A DNA stretch of 40,591 bases from an uncultured Oscillospiraceae bacterium (lineage in GTDB: Bacteria > Bacillota > Clostridia > Oscillospirales > Oscillospiraceae), in assembly GCA_947623745.1 (NCBI GenBank), contig CANQHN010000025.1:1-40591 (forward strand), in the 5' to 3' direction. Position 1 is the stretch's first letter, and each line of letters opens with the position of its first letter. Below are positions 31,818 to 40,429 of the stretch, one piece after another. A model generated the notes under the pieces. The model had not been told where the DNA came from, searched no databases, and saw only the letters and a program-made list of their open reading frames with translations. The translations under genes were made by a program, and so were the position numbers.

Positions 31818-32945
31818 GTGGAATACTACATTCAGTCCGCCGGACGGCGCCTGCGCTGCGGCTACACCACCGGCACCTGCGCGGCCCTGGCCGCCCAGGG
31901 GGCCGCCCGCGCCCTGCTCACCGGCGCCTTCCCCACCTCCGCCCGGGTGGTCACCCCCAAGGGCCTGACCGTGGAGGTCCCCCTGGAGGACCGGGTGCTG
32001 GAGCGGGATTTCGCCTCCTGCGCCGTGGTCAAGGACGGCGGGGACGACGTGGACGCCACCCACGGCCTGCCCATTACGGCCGCCGTCCGATTCATCCCAG
32101 GCACGGAGATCCGAATCGAGGGCGGCCCCGGCGTGGGCCGGGTGACCCGCCCCGGCCTGGACCAGCCGGTGGGGGAGTGGGCCATCAACCGCGTCCCCCG
32201 CCGGATGATCCGGGAGGCGGTAGACGGGGTGCGCGCCGCCCTGGACTGCCCCCGCGGCCTGCTGGTCACCATCTCCGTCCCCGGCGGGGAGGAGGCCGCC
32301 CGGCGCACCTTCAACCCCGAGCTGGGGGTGGAGGGGGGCATCTCCATCCTGGGCACCTCCGGCATCGTGGAGCCCATGAGCGCCCAGGCCCTCACCGACA
32401 CCATCGCCCTGGAGCTGCGTCAGCGTGCCGCCCAGGGCTGCCGCGCCGCGGTGCTGGTCCCCGGGAACTACGCCCTGGATTTTTTGAAGGAGAACCCACT
32501 TGTCCCCTCTGATGTGCCGGTTGTAAAGTGTTCTAACTTTATAGGTTCTGCCCTGGACAGCGCCCGGCTGGAGGGCTACGGGTCCGTCCTGCTGGTGGGC
32601 CACCTGGGCAAGCTGGTGAAAGTGGCCGGCGGCGTCATGGACACCCACTCCCGCACCGCCGACTGCCGGACCGAGATCCTCTGCGCCCACGCCGCCGCCT
32701 GCGGCGCCTCCCAGGCGCTGGCCCAAGCGATTTTAGAGGCCGCCACCACCGACGCCTGCCTGGATCTGCTGGAGGCGGAGGGCCTGCTCCAGCCCGTGAT
32801 CAGCCGCCTGATGACCGCCATCGACGCCCACTTGGCCCGCCGCGCCGCCCCCACCCGGGCCGGCGCCGTGCTGTTCACCAATCCCCGCGGCCTGCTGGGG
32901 ATCACCCCCGGCGGGGAGGCGGTTCTTGCTACCCTGAACAAGTGA
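31818..32945 (+). CDS. cbiD: Cobalt-precorrin-5B C1-methyltransferase
   Basis: The 375-aa CbiD methylates C1 of cobalt-precorrin-5B in anaerobic corrin synthesis. The family signature is at the N-terminus (LRCGYTTGTCAALAAQGAARALL), followed by VVKDGGDDVDATHG, INRVPRRMI, ISVPGGEEAARRTFNPELGVEGGISILGTSGIVEPMS, VLVPGNYALDFL and VGHLGKLVKVAGGVMDTHSR. GAGGGGAGGG precedes the GTG start. Around 32508-32560 the codons turn AT-rich (GTT GTA AAG TGT TCT AAC TTT ATA GGT), unlike the rest of the gene. It is separated from the other cbi genes by a 717-bp repeat block. Confidence 0.96.
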   Translation: MEYYIQSAGRRLRCGYTTGTCAALAAQGAARALLTGAFPTSARVVTPKGLTVEVPLEDRVLERDFASCAVVKDGGDDVDATHGLPITAAVRFIPGTEIRIEGGPGVGRVTRPGLDQPVGEWAINRVPRRMIREAVDGVRAALDCPRGLLVTISVPGGEEAARRTFNPELGVEGGISILGTSGIVEPMSAQALTDTIALELRQRAAQGCRAAVLVPGNYALDFLKENPLVPSDVPVVKCSNFIGSALDSARLEGYGSVLLVGHLGKLVKVAGGVMDTHSRTADCRTEILCAHAAACGASQALAQAILEAATTDACLDLLEAEGLLQPVISRLMTAIDAHLARRAAPTRAGAVLFTNPRGLLGITPGGEAVLATLNK

Positions 32946-32951
32946 GATTTA

Positions 32952-33363
32952 CTGTTCCGGCAACAGGGGTTCCGCGCCTGCGGGCGCGGGGGTATTTCGC
33001 CGCTCCGGCGGCGAGTTCCTTTCTCCACGTGGAGAAAGGAACCAAAGAGACGCTTAAAAACCTGCGGTTTTTAAGAATTTCCCTTCCGCGCCGGCAAGTC
33101 ACACTCCTACGACCGGCGCGCCGGATATCGACGCGAGCACCTCTTTCTCCGCTGCCGCTCCGAATCTGTTATCGTTATGTGCCTGCGTTGCCATCAAGAG
33201 CGCCTACGGAGCAGAAATGATTCCCCTAGCGTAGGACGCCCCCGCGTTCTCTGGGGGTCCGGGGGAAAGCGGACCTGGAGGCCGAGCGGCGCAGAGCCGC
33301 GAAGGCCGATGGCCGCGTCCCCCGGCGATCCTTTGGTGACTTTCCCATCGTTGGGAAAGTCAC
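32952..33363. repeat. Palindrome-rich intergenic block after cbiD
   Basis: Perfect hairpins follow each other: 32952-32966, 32972-32989, 32997-33014, a 26-base palindrome with a CACGTG centre (33016-33041), 33053-33075 (CTTAAAAACC-TGC-GGTTTTTAAG), and 33336-33363 (GTGACTTTCCCA-TCGT and complement). The first three are, in inverted orientation, the same modules as in the tandem array that follows (33393-33442). The middle part (33080-33330) is GC-rich with further weak dyads and no gene. No terminator-like T-tract is seen, so the cbi transcript could continue through it. Confidence 0.82.
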
Positions 33364-33640
33364 TCGCCCAACAGGGCGAAACCCTGCTCCTCTCGCCGCC
33401 GGAGCGGCGAAACCTCCCCGCGCCCGCAGGCGCGGAACCCCCTGCTGCCAAAGCAGCAAAAGTCACTCGCCCCGCAGGGCGAAACCCTGCGTCCCCGCCG
33501 CCGGAGCGGCGAAACCTCCCCGCGCCCACAGGCGCAGAATCCCTGCTGCCAAAGCAGCGAAAGTCACTCGCCCCGCAGGGCAAAACTCTGCGCCCTCGCC
33601 GCCGGAGCGGCGAAATACCCCGCCGCCGGAGCGGCGCACC
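33354..33640. repeat. Three tandem ~102-bp repeats of hairpin modules
   Basis: Units begin with GTCACTCGCCC at 33359, 33462 and 33563. Each contains the modules CGCCC-GCA-GGGCG, CGCCGCCGGAGCGGCG, GCGCCCGCAGGCGC and CTGCTGCCAAAGCAGC; the third unit is shortened and instead repeats the second module. The open reading frame through the array is a by-product of the repeats, not part of CbiF. Confidence 0.85.
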
Positions 33641-33662
33641 CCTCAAAAAAGGAGGTCCCCCT

Positions 33663-34418
33663 ATGGTCCACTTTGTCGGCGCCGGCCCCGGCGCACCCGA
33701 CCTGATCACTCTCCGGGGCGCCCGCCTGTTGGGGCAGGCCGGCTGTGTCGTCTACGCCGGCAGCCTGGTCAACCCCGCCCTGCTGGACCTGGCCCCCGCC
33801 GGCGCCCAGGTGTACGACAGCGCCCGCATGACCCTGGAGCAGGTGATCGCGGTGATGGTGGAGGCGGAGCGCTCCGGCAGGGACACCGTCCGCCTCCACA
33901 CCGGCGACCCCTCCATCTACGGGGCCATCCGGGAGCAGATGGACGCCCTGGACGCCCTGGGCATCCCCTGGGACGTGACCCCCGGCGTGTCCAGCTTCTC
34001 CGCGGCGGCGGCGGCCCTGGGGGCGGAGTACACCCTGCCCGGCGTGAGCCAGAGCGTCATCCTCACCCGCATGGCCGGGCGAACCCCAGTGCCCGCGGGC
34101 CAGGACCTCGCCTCCCTGGCCGCCCACGGGGCCTCCATGGCGGTGTTTCTGTCCGCCGGGATGCTGGAGGAGCTGACCGCGGAGCTCATCAGGGGGGGCT
34201 ATGGCCCCGACACCCCCGCCGCCCTGGTCTATAAGGCGTCCTGGCCGGAGGAGCAGGCGGTGCGCTGCCCGCTGAAGGACTTGGCCAGGGCCGGGAGGGA
34301 GCGCGGCATCACAAGGACGGCCCTGGTGCTGGTGGGGGATTTCCTGGGAAATACCTATGAGCGCTCCAGGCTGTACGACCCGTCCTTCACCACCGGCTAC
34401 CGGGAGGGCGGGGAATGA
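33663..34418 (+). CDS. cbiF: Cobalt-precorrin-4 C11-methyltransferase
   Basis: The 251-aa SAM-dependent enzyme of the corrin/uroporphyrin methylase family begins MVHFVGAGPGAPDLITLRGARLL. It contains VVYAGSLVNPALL, RLHTGDPSIYGAIREQMDAL, and VTPGVSSFSAAAAALGAEYTLPGVSQSVILTR with the typical TR(M)AGRTPVP that separates CbiF/CobM from its paralogues. The start is fixed by AAGGAGG about eight bases upstream; the frame is open much further upstream through the tandem repeats but that extension is spurious. It overlaps cbiG by ATGA. Confidence 0.96.
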   Translation: MVHFVGAGPGAPDLITLRGARLLGQAGCVVYAGSLVNPALLDLAPAGAQVYDSARMTLEQVIAVMVEAERSGRDTVRLHTGDPSIYGAIREQMDALDALGIPWDVTPGVSSFSAAAAALGAEYTLPGVSQSVILTRMAGRTPVPAGQDLASLAAHGASMAVFLSAGMLEELTAELIRGGYGPDTPAALVYKASWPEEQAVRCPLKDLARAGRERGITRTALVLVGDFLGNTYERSRLYDPSFTTGYREGGE

Positions 34419-35434
34419 CTGTAGAGCTTATTTCCTTTACACCCATTGGCGGCCAGCTGGCCGCGCGTATTGCCCAGCTGCTGGCCCAGTCCGGCCACGC
34501 CGCCGCCTGCACCCGGGACGGCCTGGATGTGGAGACGTGGGCGCGGCGGGCCTTCGCCCGCTCCGACGCCCTGGTGTTCGTGGGCGCGGCGGGCATCGCC
34601 GTGCGGGCCGTGGCCCCCTGTGTCCGCTCCAAGTCCGCCGACCCCGCCGTGGTGGTGGTGGACGAGGAGGGCAGGTTCGCCGTCCCCATCCTCTCCGGCC
34701 ACCTGGGCGGGGCCAACGACCTGGCCCGGCAGATCGCTGCCCTCCTGGGCGGCACCGCGGTGATCACCACCGCCTCCGACGTGCGGGGGGTGTTCGCCTT
34801 CGACCAGTGGGCCCGGGACAACGGCTGCGCGGTGCCCTATCCGGAGCGCATCCTGCCCGTGGCGCGAAAGCTGCTGTCCGGGGAGGAGGTATGGGTGAGG
34901 TCGGAGTGGCCCGTCGAGGGGGAGTCCCCGGCGGGGGTGCGCCTGGATTCCCAGGTGTACGCGGATGTGCAACTCACCCTCCGAAAAGGACCCGAAAATC
35001 CCGAAAAAATCCCGAAAAAACCCCTTTTTCTCGTCCCAAAGGCCGTTTTTTTAGGGGTCGGGTGCCGGAAAAATATTCCGCTGGAAAATCTGGAAGGGGC
35101 TTACACAGAGCTTTTGAACAGGGCTGATTTGTTCCCGGAATCGGTAAAACTGGCCGCCACCGTGAACTTAAAGGCGGAGGAACCGGCCCTCCTGGCCTTC
35201 TGTGAGCGGCACCGCCTGCCCCTGCGGACCTTCTCCCCGGAGGAGCTGGCCGCCGTCCCGGGGGAGTTCTCCGCCTCAGAATTTGTCCGATCCGTCACCG
35301 GCGTGGACAATATCTGCGAGCGGGCGGCGGTCCTGGCGGCGGACGGCGGCCCCCTCCTGTGCCGGAAATATGCGAAAAACGGCGTGACCATGGCCCTCGC
35401 CGCGGGAAAAATCGCGCTGAAGTGGGAGAAATGA
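34415..35434 (+). CDS. cbiG: Cobalt-precorrin-5A hydrolase
   Basis: The 339-aa CbiG removes the C20 carbon as acetaldehyde and opens the ring lactone. The N-terminal half contains ALVFVGAAGIAVRAVAP, DPAVVVVDEEGRFAVPILSGHLGGANDLARQIA and ITTASDVRGVFAFD; the C-terminal half contains CRKNIPLENLEGAY, LAATVNLKAEEPALLAF, EFVRSVTGVDNICERAAVLAA and CRKYAKNGVTMALA. Between the halves a lysine/proline-rich stretch (KGPENPEKIPKKPLFLVPK, about 190-208), encoded by unusually A-rich DNA (34980-35060), looks like a flexible linker and is longer than usual. Confidence 0.95.
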   Translation: MTVELISFTPIGGQLAARIAQLLAQSGHAAACTRDGLDVETWARRAFARSDALVFVGAAGIAVRAVAPCVRSKSADPAVVVVDEEGRFAVPILSGHLGGANDLARQIAALLGGTAVITTASDVRGVFAFDQWARDNGCAVPYPERILPVARKLLSGEEVWVRSEWPVEGESPAGVRLDSQVYADVQLTLRKGPENPEKIPKKPLFLVPKAVFLGVGCRKNIPLENLEGAYTELLNRADLFPESVKLAATVNLKAEEPALLAFCERHRLPLRTFSPEELAAVPGEFSASEFVRSVTGVDNICERAAVLAADGGPLLCRKYAKNGVTMALAAGKIALKWEK

Positions 35435-35435
35435 T

Positions 35436-36179
35436 ATGAAACACCTCTTTGTGGTGGGCCTGGGCCCCGGCGATACCGCCTACCTGACCCCGCAGGTCCG
35501 CTCCGCCCTGGAGCGCTCCCAGGTCCTGTGCGGCTACGGCCCCTATCTGGACCTGATCCGGGGCGAATTCCCTGAAAAAGAGTACCTCTCCACCCCCATG
35601 ACCCAGGAGCTGGCCCGCTGCCGCTTGGCTCTGGAGAGCGCGGACGCGGGAAAGACCACCTCTATGGTCTGCTCCGGCGACCCTGGGGTCTACGGCATGG
35701 CCGGCCCCGTCCTCCAGATGGCGGAGGAATTTCCAGAGGTGGAGGTCCAGGTCCTGCCCGGCGTCACCGCCGCCCTGTCCGGCGCGGCCCTGCTGGGCGC
35801 GCCCCTGACCCACGACTTCGCGGTGATTTCCCTGTCCGACCTGCTCACCTCCTGGGAGGTCATTGAAAAGCGGCTGGAGATGGCCGCCCTGGGCGATTTC
35901 TCCCTCTGCCTCTACAACCCGGCCAGCCGCCGGCGCAGGGAGAACCTCAGACGGGCCTGCCAGGTGCTCTTGCGGCACAAGGGCCCTGAGACGGTGTGCG
36001 GCTGGGTGCGGAACGCGGGCCGGGCGGGGGAGCGCTGTGGGATCATGACGCTGGATGCGCTGAAGGACTTCCAGGCGGACATGTTCACCACCATCTTTGT
36101 GGGGTCCTCCGCCACCCGGGTGGTCGGCGGGCGCATGGTCACCCCCAGGGGCTATGGGGTAAAGAAATGCGGGTCCTGA
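35436..36179 (+). CDS. cbiH: Cobalt-precorrin-3 C17-methyltransferase
   Basis: The 247-aa methylase contracts the macrocycle to give the corrin ring. Features are LFVVGLGPGDTAYLTPQVRSAL, LCGYGPYLDLI, MVCSGDPGVYGMAGPVLQMAEEFP, VLPGVTAALSGAALLGAPLTHDFAVISLSDLLTSWEVIEKRL and LYNPASRRRRENL. Unlike some clostridial proteins it is a stand-alone CbiH without a fused extra domain. It starts one base after the cbiG stop and overlaps cbiJ by 13 bases. Confidence 0.96.
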   Translation: MKHLFVVGLGPGDTAYLTPQVRSALERSQVLCGYGPYLDLIRGEFPEKEYLSTPMTQELARCRLALESADAGKTTSMVCSGDPGVYGMAGPVLQMAEEFPEVEVQVLPGVTAALSGAALLGAPLTHDFAVISLSDLLTSWEVIEKRLEMAALGDFSLCLYNPASRRRRENLRRACQVLLRHKGPETVCGWVRNAGRAGERCGIMTLDALKDFQADMFTTIFVGSSATRVVGGRMVTPRGYGVKKCGS

Positions 36180-36895
36180 TTTTCGGCGGCACCACAGAGG
36201 GCCGCCTGCTGGCGGAGAAGCTGCGGGAACGGGAAATCGCCGCCGCCGTGAGCGTGGCCACCCCCCTGGGCGCCCAGGAGCTGGAGGGCATCCCCGGGCT
36301 GGAGGTCCTTGTGGGCCGGAGAACGGCGGAGGAAATGGCCCGGCTGCTGGCCCCCTTCGACCGCTGTGTGGATGCAACCCACCCCTATGCGGCCCAGGTC
36401 AGCGAAAACATCCGCGCCGCCTGCGAGAGAGCCGGTGTGCCCCTGCGGCGGCTGCTGCGGAGGGCGAGCGGGGAGCTTGCGGGCGTCCGGGTGGAGTCCG
36501 CCGCCCAGGCGGCCCAATTCCTGGCCGGGCGGGAGGGGAACGTCCTGCTGGCCACGGGGGCCAAGGAGCTGGCCGCCTTCGCCGGCCTGGCCCCGGAGCG
36601 GCTGTACCCCCGGGTGTTGCCGGTGGAGGAGAGCCTTGCCGCCTGCCGGGCGGCCGGCATCCCGGTGCGGAACATCATCGCCATGCACGGGCCCTTCTCC
36701 CAAAAGCTCAACGAGGCCCTTCTGGAGCAGTACCGCATCCGCTTCCTGGTCACCAAGGACGGCGGCGCGGCGGGGGGCTTTGCCGCAAAGGCCGCGGCGG
36801 CCAGGGCCCAGGGGGCGGAGCTGATCGTGATCGACCGCCCCAGGGAGACCGGGGAGGACCTGGAGGCCGTGCTGGACTGGCTGCTGGAGCGATAA
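36167..36895 (+). CDS. cbiJ: Cobalt-precorrin-6A reductase
   Basis: The 242-aa reductase adds hydride to the corrin ring with NAD(P)H. It begins MRVLIFGGTTEGRLLAEKL, the usual dinucleotide-binding start, followed by CVDATHPYAAQVSENI, the LLATGAKEL motif, RVLPVEESL, NIIAMHGPFSQKLNEALL and VTKDGGAAGGFAAKAAAA, all typical of CbiJ/CobK. The start inside the end of cbiH gives the correct N-terminus. The stop is followed at once by TAGTTTACATAA. Confidence 0.95.
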   Translation: MRVLIFGGTTEGRLLAEKLREREIAAAVSVATPLGAQELEGIPGLEVLVGRRTAEEMARLLAPFDRCVDATHPYAAQVSENIRAACERAGVPLRRLLRRASGELAGVRVESAAQAAQFLAGREGNVLLATGAKELAAFAGLAPERLYPRVLPVEESLAACRAAGIPVRNIIAMHGPFSQKLNEALLEQYRIRFLVTKDGGAAGGFAAKAAAARAQGAELIVIDRPRETGEDLEAVLDWLLER

Positions 36896-36907
36896 TAGTT
36901 TACATAA
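36896..36907 (+). other. AGTTTACATAA motif copy in the cbiJ-cbiET gap
   Basis: TAGTTTACATAA lies directly after the cbiJ stop codon. Other copies are at 3324-3335, 38802-38813 and, inverted, 37399-37410; a near copy is at 12940-12951, and a 9-base partial copy (inverted) is at 25045-25053. Confidence 0.6.
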
Positions 36908-36939
36908 TCATAGAACAGAGACAGAGAGGGGGACACCCT

Positions 36940-38148
36940 GTGGAAGTGACGCTGATCGGTGTGGGGCTGGGCAACCCGGAGCTGATGACCGGGCAGGCGC
37001 GGTCCGCCCTGGAGGGGGCCGACCTGGTGCTGGGCTCCCGGCGGCTGCTGGGGGAGCTGGCCCAGGAGGGCCAGGAGCGCATCGCGGCGGTGCGGCCGGG
37101 GGAGATTTTGCGCCTGCTGCTGGACCGGGGGGCGCAGAGCCCCTGCGTGCTGTTCAGCGGGGACGCGGGGTTCTTCTCCGGGGCCAGGGGGCTGATCCCC
37201 CTGCTGGAGGAGGAGGGGCTCGCCTACCGGGTGCTGCCCGGCATCTCCAGCGCCCAATACTTCGCCGCCCGGCTGGGCCGGCCCTGGCAGGACTGGAACC
37301 TGGTGTCCGCGCACAGTGGACAGTGTGACCCGGTGGCGGCGGTGCTGGAGGGGCGTGACACCTTTTTCCTCACCGGGGCCGGAGGCGGTCCGGGAGAGTT
37401 ATGTAAACTTTTGGAGCGGGCCGGCCTGGGCGAGCTGCGGGCCGCTGTGGGGGAGGAGCTGTCCTACCCCGACGAGCGGGTGACCCGGGGCACGGTGGGC
37501 CAGCTGGCCGGGGAGATGTTCTCCCCGCTGAGCGTGCTGCTGGTGCAGGGGGCCGCCCCGCGCCGTCCGGCGGGGGCCCAGGGTATCCCGGACGGGGACT
37601 TCCTCCGGGGGGACGTGCCCATGACCAAGCAGGAGGTGCGCGCCGCCGCCCTGGCCAAGCTGGAGATCCGGGAGAGCGACGTGGTTTACGACGTGGGTGC
37701 CGGAACGGGATCGGTGTCAGTGGAATTAGCTTTACAGGCCAGGAAGGGCAGAGTGTTTGCCGTGGAGGAGGGGCCGGAGGCCGTGGAGCTCATCCGGCGC
37801 AACCGGGAGCGGTTCGGCTGCTGGAACCTGGAGGTGGTGCCGGGGAGCGCCCCGGGGGCGCTGGACGGCCTGCCGGTGCCGGACGCCGCCTTCGTGGGGG
37901 GCAGCGGCGGGCGGCTGGAGGAGATCCTGGAGTGCCTGCTGCGGAAGAACCCCGGTCTGCGGCTGTGCGTCAGCGCCGTCGCGGCGGAGACCCTGGGGCA
38001 GACCATGGCCCTGCTGGCCAAGTGGGGGTATCAGGCGGAGGTGACCCAGATCTCCGCGGCTCGCTCCCGGACGGCGGGCCGGCTGCATCTGATGACCGCA
38101 CAGAACCCGGTGTGGCTGATTTGTACGTGTAGGGAGGACAGGACATGA
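36940..38148 (+). CDS. cbiET: Fused cobalt-precorrin-7 C5-methyltransferase / C15-methyltransferase (decarboxylating)
   Basis: The 402-aa protein fuses two enzymes. Residues 1-~200 are CbiE, a tetrapyrrole methylase (VTLIGVGLGNPELMTGQARSALEGADLVLGSRRLL, LFSGDAGFFSGARGL, VLPGISSAQYFAARLG). Residues ~210-402 are CbiT, a Rossmann methyltransferase (MTKQEVRAAALAKLEIRESDVVYDVGAGTGSVSVELAL, VEEGPEAVELIRRNRERFG, FVGGSGGRLEEIL). Together they methylate C5 and C15 and decarboxylate the acetate side chain. The GTG start follows GAGAGGGGG. At 37399-37410 the AT-rich motif appears in inverted orientation, using TTA, TGT, AAA and CTT codons that are otherwise rare here. Confidence 0.95.
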   Translation: MEVTLIGVGLGNPELMTGQARSALEGADLVLGSRRLLGELAQEGQERIAAVRPGEILRLLLDRGAQSPCVLFSGDAGFFSGARGLIPLLEEEGLAYRVLPGISSAQYFAARLGRPWQDWNLVSAHSGQCDPVAAVLEGRDTFFLTGAGGGPGELCKLLERAGLGELRAAVGEELSYPDERVTRGTVGQLAGEMFSPLSVLLVQGAAPRRPAGAQGIPDGDFLRGDVPMTKQEVRAAALAKLEIRESDVVYDVGAGTGSVSVELALQARKGRVFAVEEGPEAVELIRRNRERFGCWNLEVVPGSAPGALDGLPVPDAAFVGGSGGRLEEILECLLRKNPGLRLCVSAVAAETLGQTMALLAKWGYQAEVTQISAARSRTAGRLHLMTAQNPVWLICTCREDRT

Positions 38149-38804
38149 GAGAGCTGGAATTTTCCAAACCTGCGGAGATCGAGGCGGAGAGCTTCGCCAT
38201 CATTGGCCGGGAGCTGGAGGAGATGGGGGTTTCCCTGGCCCCGGAGGAGGAGCCGGTGGTGAAGCGGGCCATCCACGCCACGGCGGACTTCGACTACGCC
38301 AAGAACCTGGTGTTTACCCCGGGGGCGGTGCAGGCCGCCCTGGAGGCGCTGCGGGCGGGGACGGCCATCGTCACCGACACCAGCATGGCCCGCGCCGGGC
38401 TGAACACCGCCGCCATGGAGCGGCTGGGGGTGGACGCGCACTGCTTCATCTCCCGGCCGGAGGTGGTCCGGCGGGCCATGGAGCTGGGCACCACCCGGGC
38501 GGTGGCCGCCCTGGAGTGGGGCAGGCAGTGGTATCCCCGGGCGGTCTATGTGGTGGGCAACGCCCCCACGGCCCTGGTGAAGCTGGAGGAGCTCATCCTG
38601 GAGGGGGCGATCCACCCGGCGCTGATCGTGGCGGTGCCGGTGGGGTTCGTCAACGTGGTGGAGAGCAAGCAGCGGATCTTTGACCTGGCCCTGGAGCGGG
38701 GCATCCCGGCCATCGCCGCTCTGGGCCGCAAGGGGGGCAGCACCGTGGCCGCCGCCGTCTGCAACGCCCTGCTGTATCAGGCGGGGGGACGGGATGGGAA
38801 ATAG
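38145..38804 (+). CDS. cbiC: Cobalt-precorrin-8 methylmutase
   Basis: The 219-aa enzyme moves the methyl group from C11 to C12 to give cobyrinic acid, the last ring step. It shows EIEAESFAIIGREL, the active-site region VVKRAIHATADFDYAKNLVFTPGAV with the catalytic His, TDTSMARAGLN and VGNAPTALVKL with PVGFVNVVESKQ. It overlaps cbiET by ATGA. Its TAG stop forms the start of another AGTTTACATAA motif, and no clean terminator follows: only a short GCCCC/GGGGC stem at 38818-38835 without a T-tract. Confidence 0.96.
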   Translation: MRELEFSKPAEIEAESFAIIGRELEEMGVSLAPEEEPVVKRAIHATADFDYAKNLVFTPGAVQAALEALRAGTAIVTDTSMARAGLNTAAMERLGVDAHCFISRPEVVRRAMELGTTRAVAALEWGRQWYPRAVYVVGNAPTALVKLEELILEGAIHPALIVAVPVGFVNVVESKQRIFDLALERGIPAIAALGRKGGSTVAAAVCNALLYQAGGRDGK

Positions 38805-38868
38805 TTTACATAAAAAAGCCCCGCCGCATGGGGGCGTCCAATAAAACAAGTTCAGATTGTTTTCGGAG

Positions 38869-38894
38869 TGCGGCATGATTTCGGTCATGCCGCA
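38869..38894. repeat. Hairpin at the recombinase stop codon
   Basis: A 10-bp perfect stem (TGCGGCATGA / TCATGCCGCA, loop TTTCGG) overlaps the stop codon of the recombinase; there is no T-tract on either strand. It may be an end structure of the mobile element. Confidence 0.5.
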
Positions 38895-40429
38895 GTTCCG
38901 TTTATGAGGTCGTTCAAAAGTGATGCAGGGAGTATCCCGATGTAGTTGTAGCTGATGTCCACGTCTTGCACCCGATGTCCGCTGGACTTGTCCGGCGCGT
39001 GGACGTAAACTGCCTTGACTAGATCGTTCAGGATCGCGGGCGTCAGTTCCGTCAGGTAGAGGTACTTTTTCACCGTGCGGATGAAACGGTCTACATTGTC
39101 CGCCTGATCCTCCTGCTCGGAAATTTCCTTGGTCAGGACAACAATCTTTTCCCGTAGCTCCATTTGTTCCTTTTCGTAGTCGTCGGAAAGCATCTGAAAC
39201 CTCGCCTCGCTCAGCCGTCCCGCCACCATATCCTCATAGATCCGCTTGAAAAGCCTGTCAAGCTCGGCGATACGGTTTTCGGATTTCTGGAGCATCCGTC
39301 GCTTGCCGGACAGTTCCTTCCTCGCTTCTGCATCCCGTTTTGCGCCCAGAGCCTTCCGAAACGCATCTTCATAGTTGGAGATGCAGAACGCCACAAGCTG
39401 TAAATGCTTCAGTACGCCTTCTTCGAGAACAACGGCTCGGATGAAATGTGACCCACAGACCTCGTTCCCTTCGAGCCTCGATGTGGAACAGATAAAGTGA
39501 TCCTGCCTTGCCTCAAAGTTTTTGCTTGTGCAGTAATACAGCTTTTCCCCGCAGTCGGCACATCGGACAATACCGGAGAACATATTGCTTTTTCCTGTCC
39601 TCGTCGGGCGGCGTTTGTTCCTGCGTAACTCCTGCACACGGGTAAAGGTATCCTCGTCTATGATGGCTTCGTGCGTGTTCTCAAACACGACCCATTGCTC
39701 CGGCGGATTCTCGATTTTGCGCTTATTTTTGTACGATTGCCTGTGGGTCTTGAAGTTCACCATCCGTCCGAGATACTCCTGCTTGTCAAGTATGCCGGAG
39801 ACAGTGCGCGGCGCCCAGTGATATGGATCATCGGGTGTCTTTGCGGGAGCGTTTCTGCCCTGCTTCATCCAGTGTACGGTGGGACAGTCTACCTTGGCGG
39901 CTCTCAGTTTCTTGGCAATCTGAGAGGGACCATAGCCCTCCATACACCATACGAAGATTTGCCGAACAACTGCGGCGGCTTCCGGGTCTACGATCCAGTG
40001 CTTCTTCGGATTTTCCGGGTCCTTCATGTAGCCGTAGGGCGGATTGGTGGTCAGGTATTCGCCGGACTCGCCCTTCTGTTTCATGGATGCTGTGACCTTA
40101 CGGCTGGAATCTCTGACGTAAAACTCGTTGATTACGTTGAGAAACGGCGTAAAATCATTCTCCTGCTGGTTGGCGCTGTCCACGCCGCTGTTTACGGCGA
40201 TGAAGCGGACGTTGTGCTTCGGCAGCAGGATTTCTGTGTAGAAGCCAACTTCCAGATAATTCCTTCCGGCTCTTGACATATCCTTGACCAGCAGGACTCC
40301 TACCTTGTCAGCCTCGACCAGTTCCATCATTCTCTGCCAGTCGGGTCTTTGGAAATTCGCCCCAGAGTACCCGTCATCCACAAAGTATTCGATATTCCTG
40401 AAGCCTTGGTCATGTGCGTACCGGGTCAA
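38885..40429 (-). pseudogene. Large serine recombinase, N-terminally truncated
   Basis: 514 residues of a large serine recombinase are open: the end of the resolvase domain (YFVDDGYSGANFQRPDWQRMMELVEADKVGVLLVKDMSRAGRNYLEVGFY), a Recombinase domain, a zinc ribbon (RCADCGEKLYYC ... ICSTSRLEGNEVCGSHF), a coiled coil and a DUF4368-type C-terminus. Homology continues upstream as ITSQKAQL to about base 40450, where it stops and a TGA follows in frame. The first ~30 residues with the catalytic Ser (R-[VL]-S motif) are therefore missing, so the protein should be inactive. GC content is clearly lower than in the cbi operon. It marks a transposon or integrative element inserted next to cbiC. Confidence 0.85.

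Noticed and set aside
33359-33640. Tandem repeats near cbiF as a CRISPR array
   Set aside because: The units are ~102 bp, adjoin without unique spacers, and consist of palindromes; no cas genes are present.
33177-33662. 162-residue N-terminal extension of CbiF
   Set aside because: The frame happens to be open through the repeats; AAGGAGG at 33649 and the family N-terminus MVHFVGAGPG fix the start at 33663.
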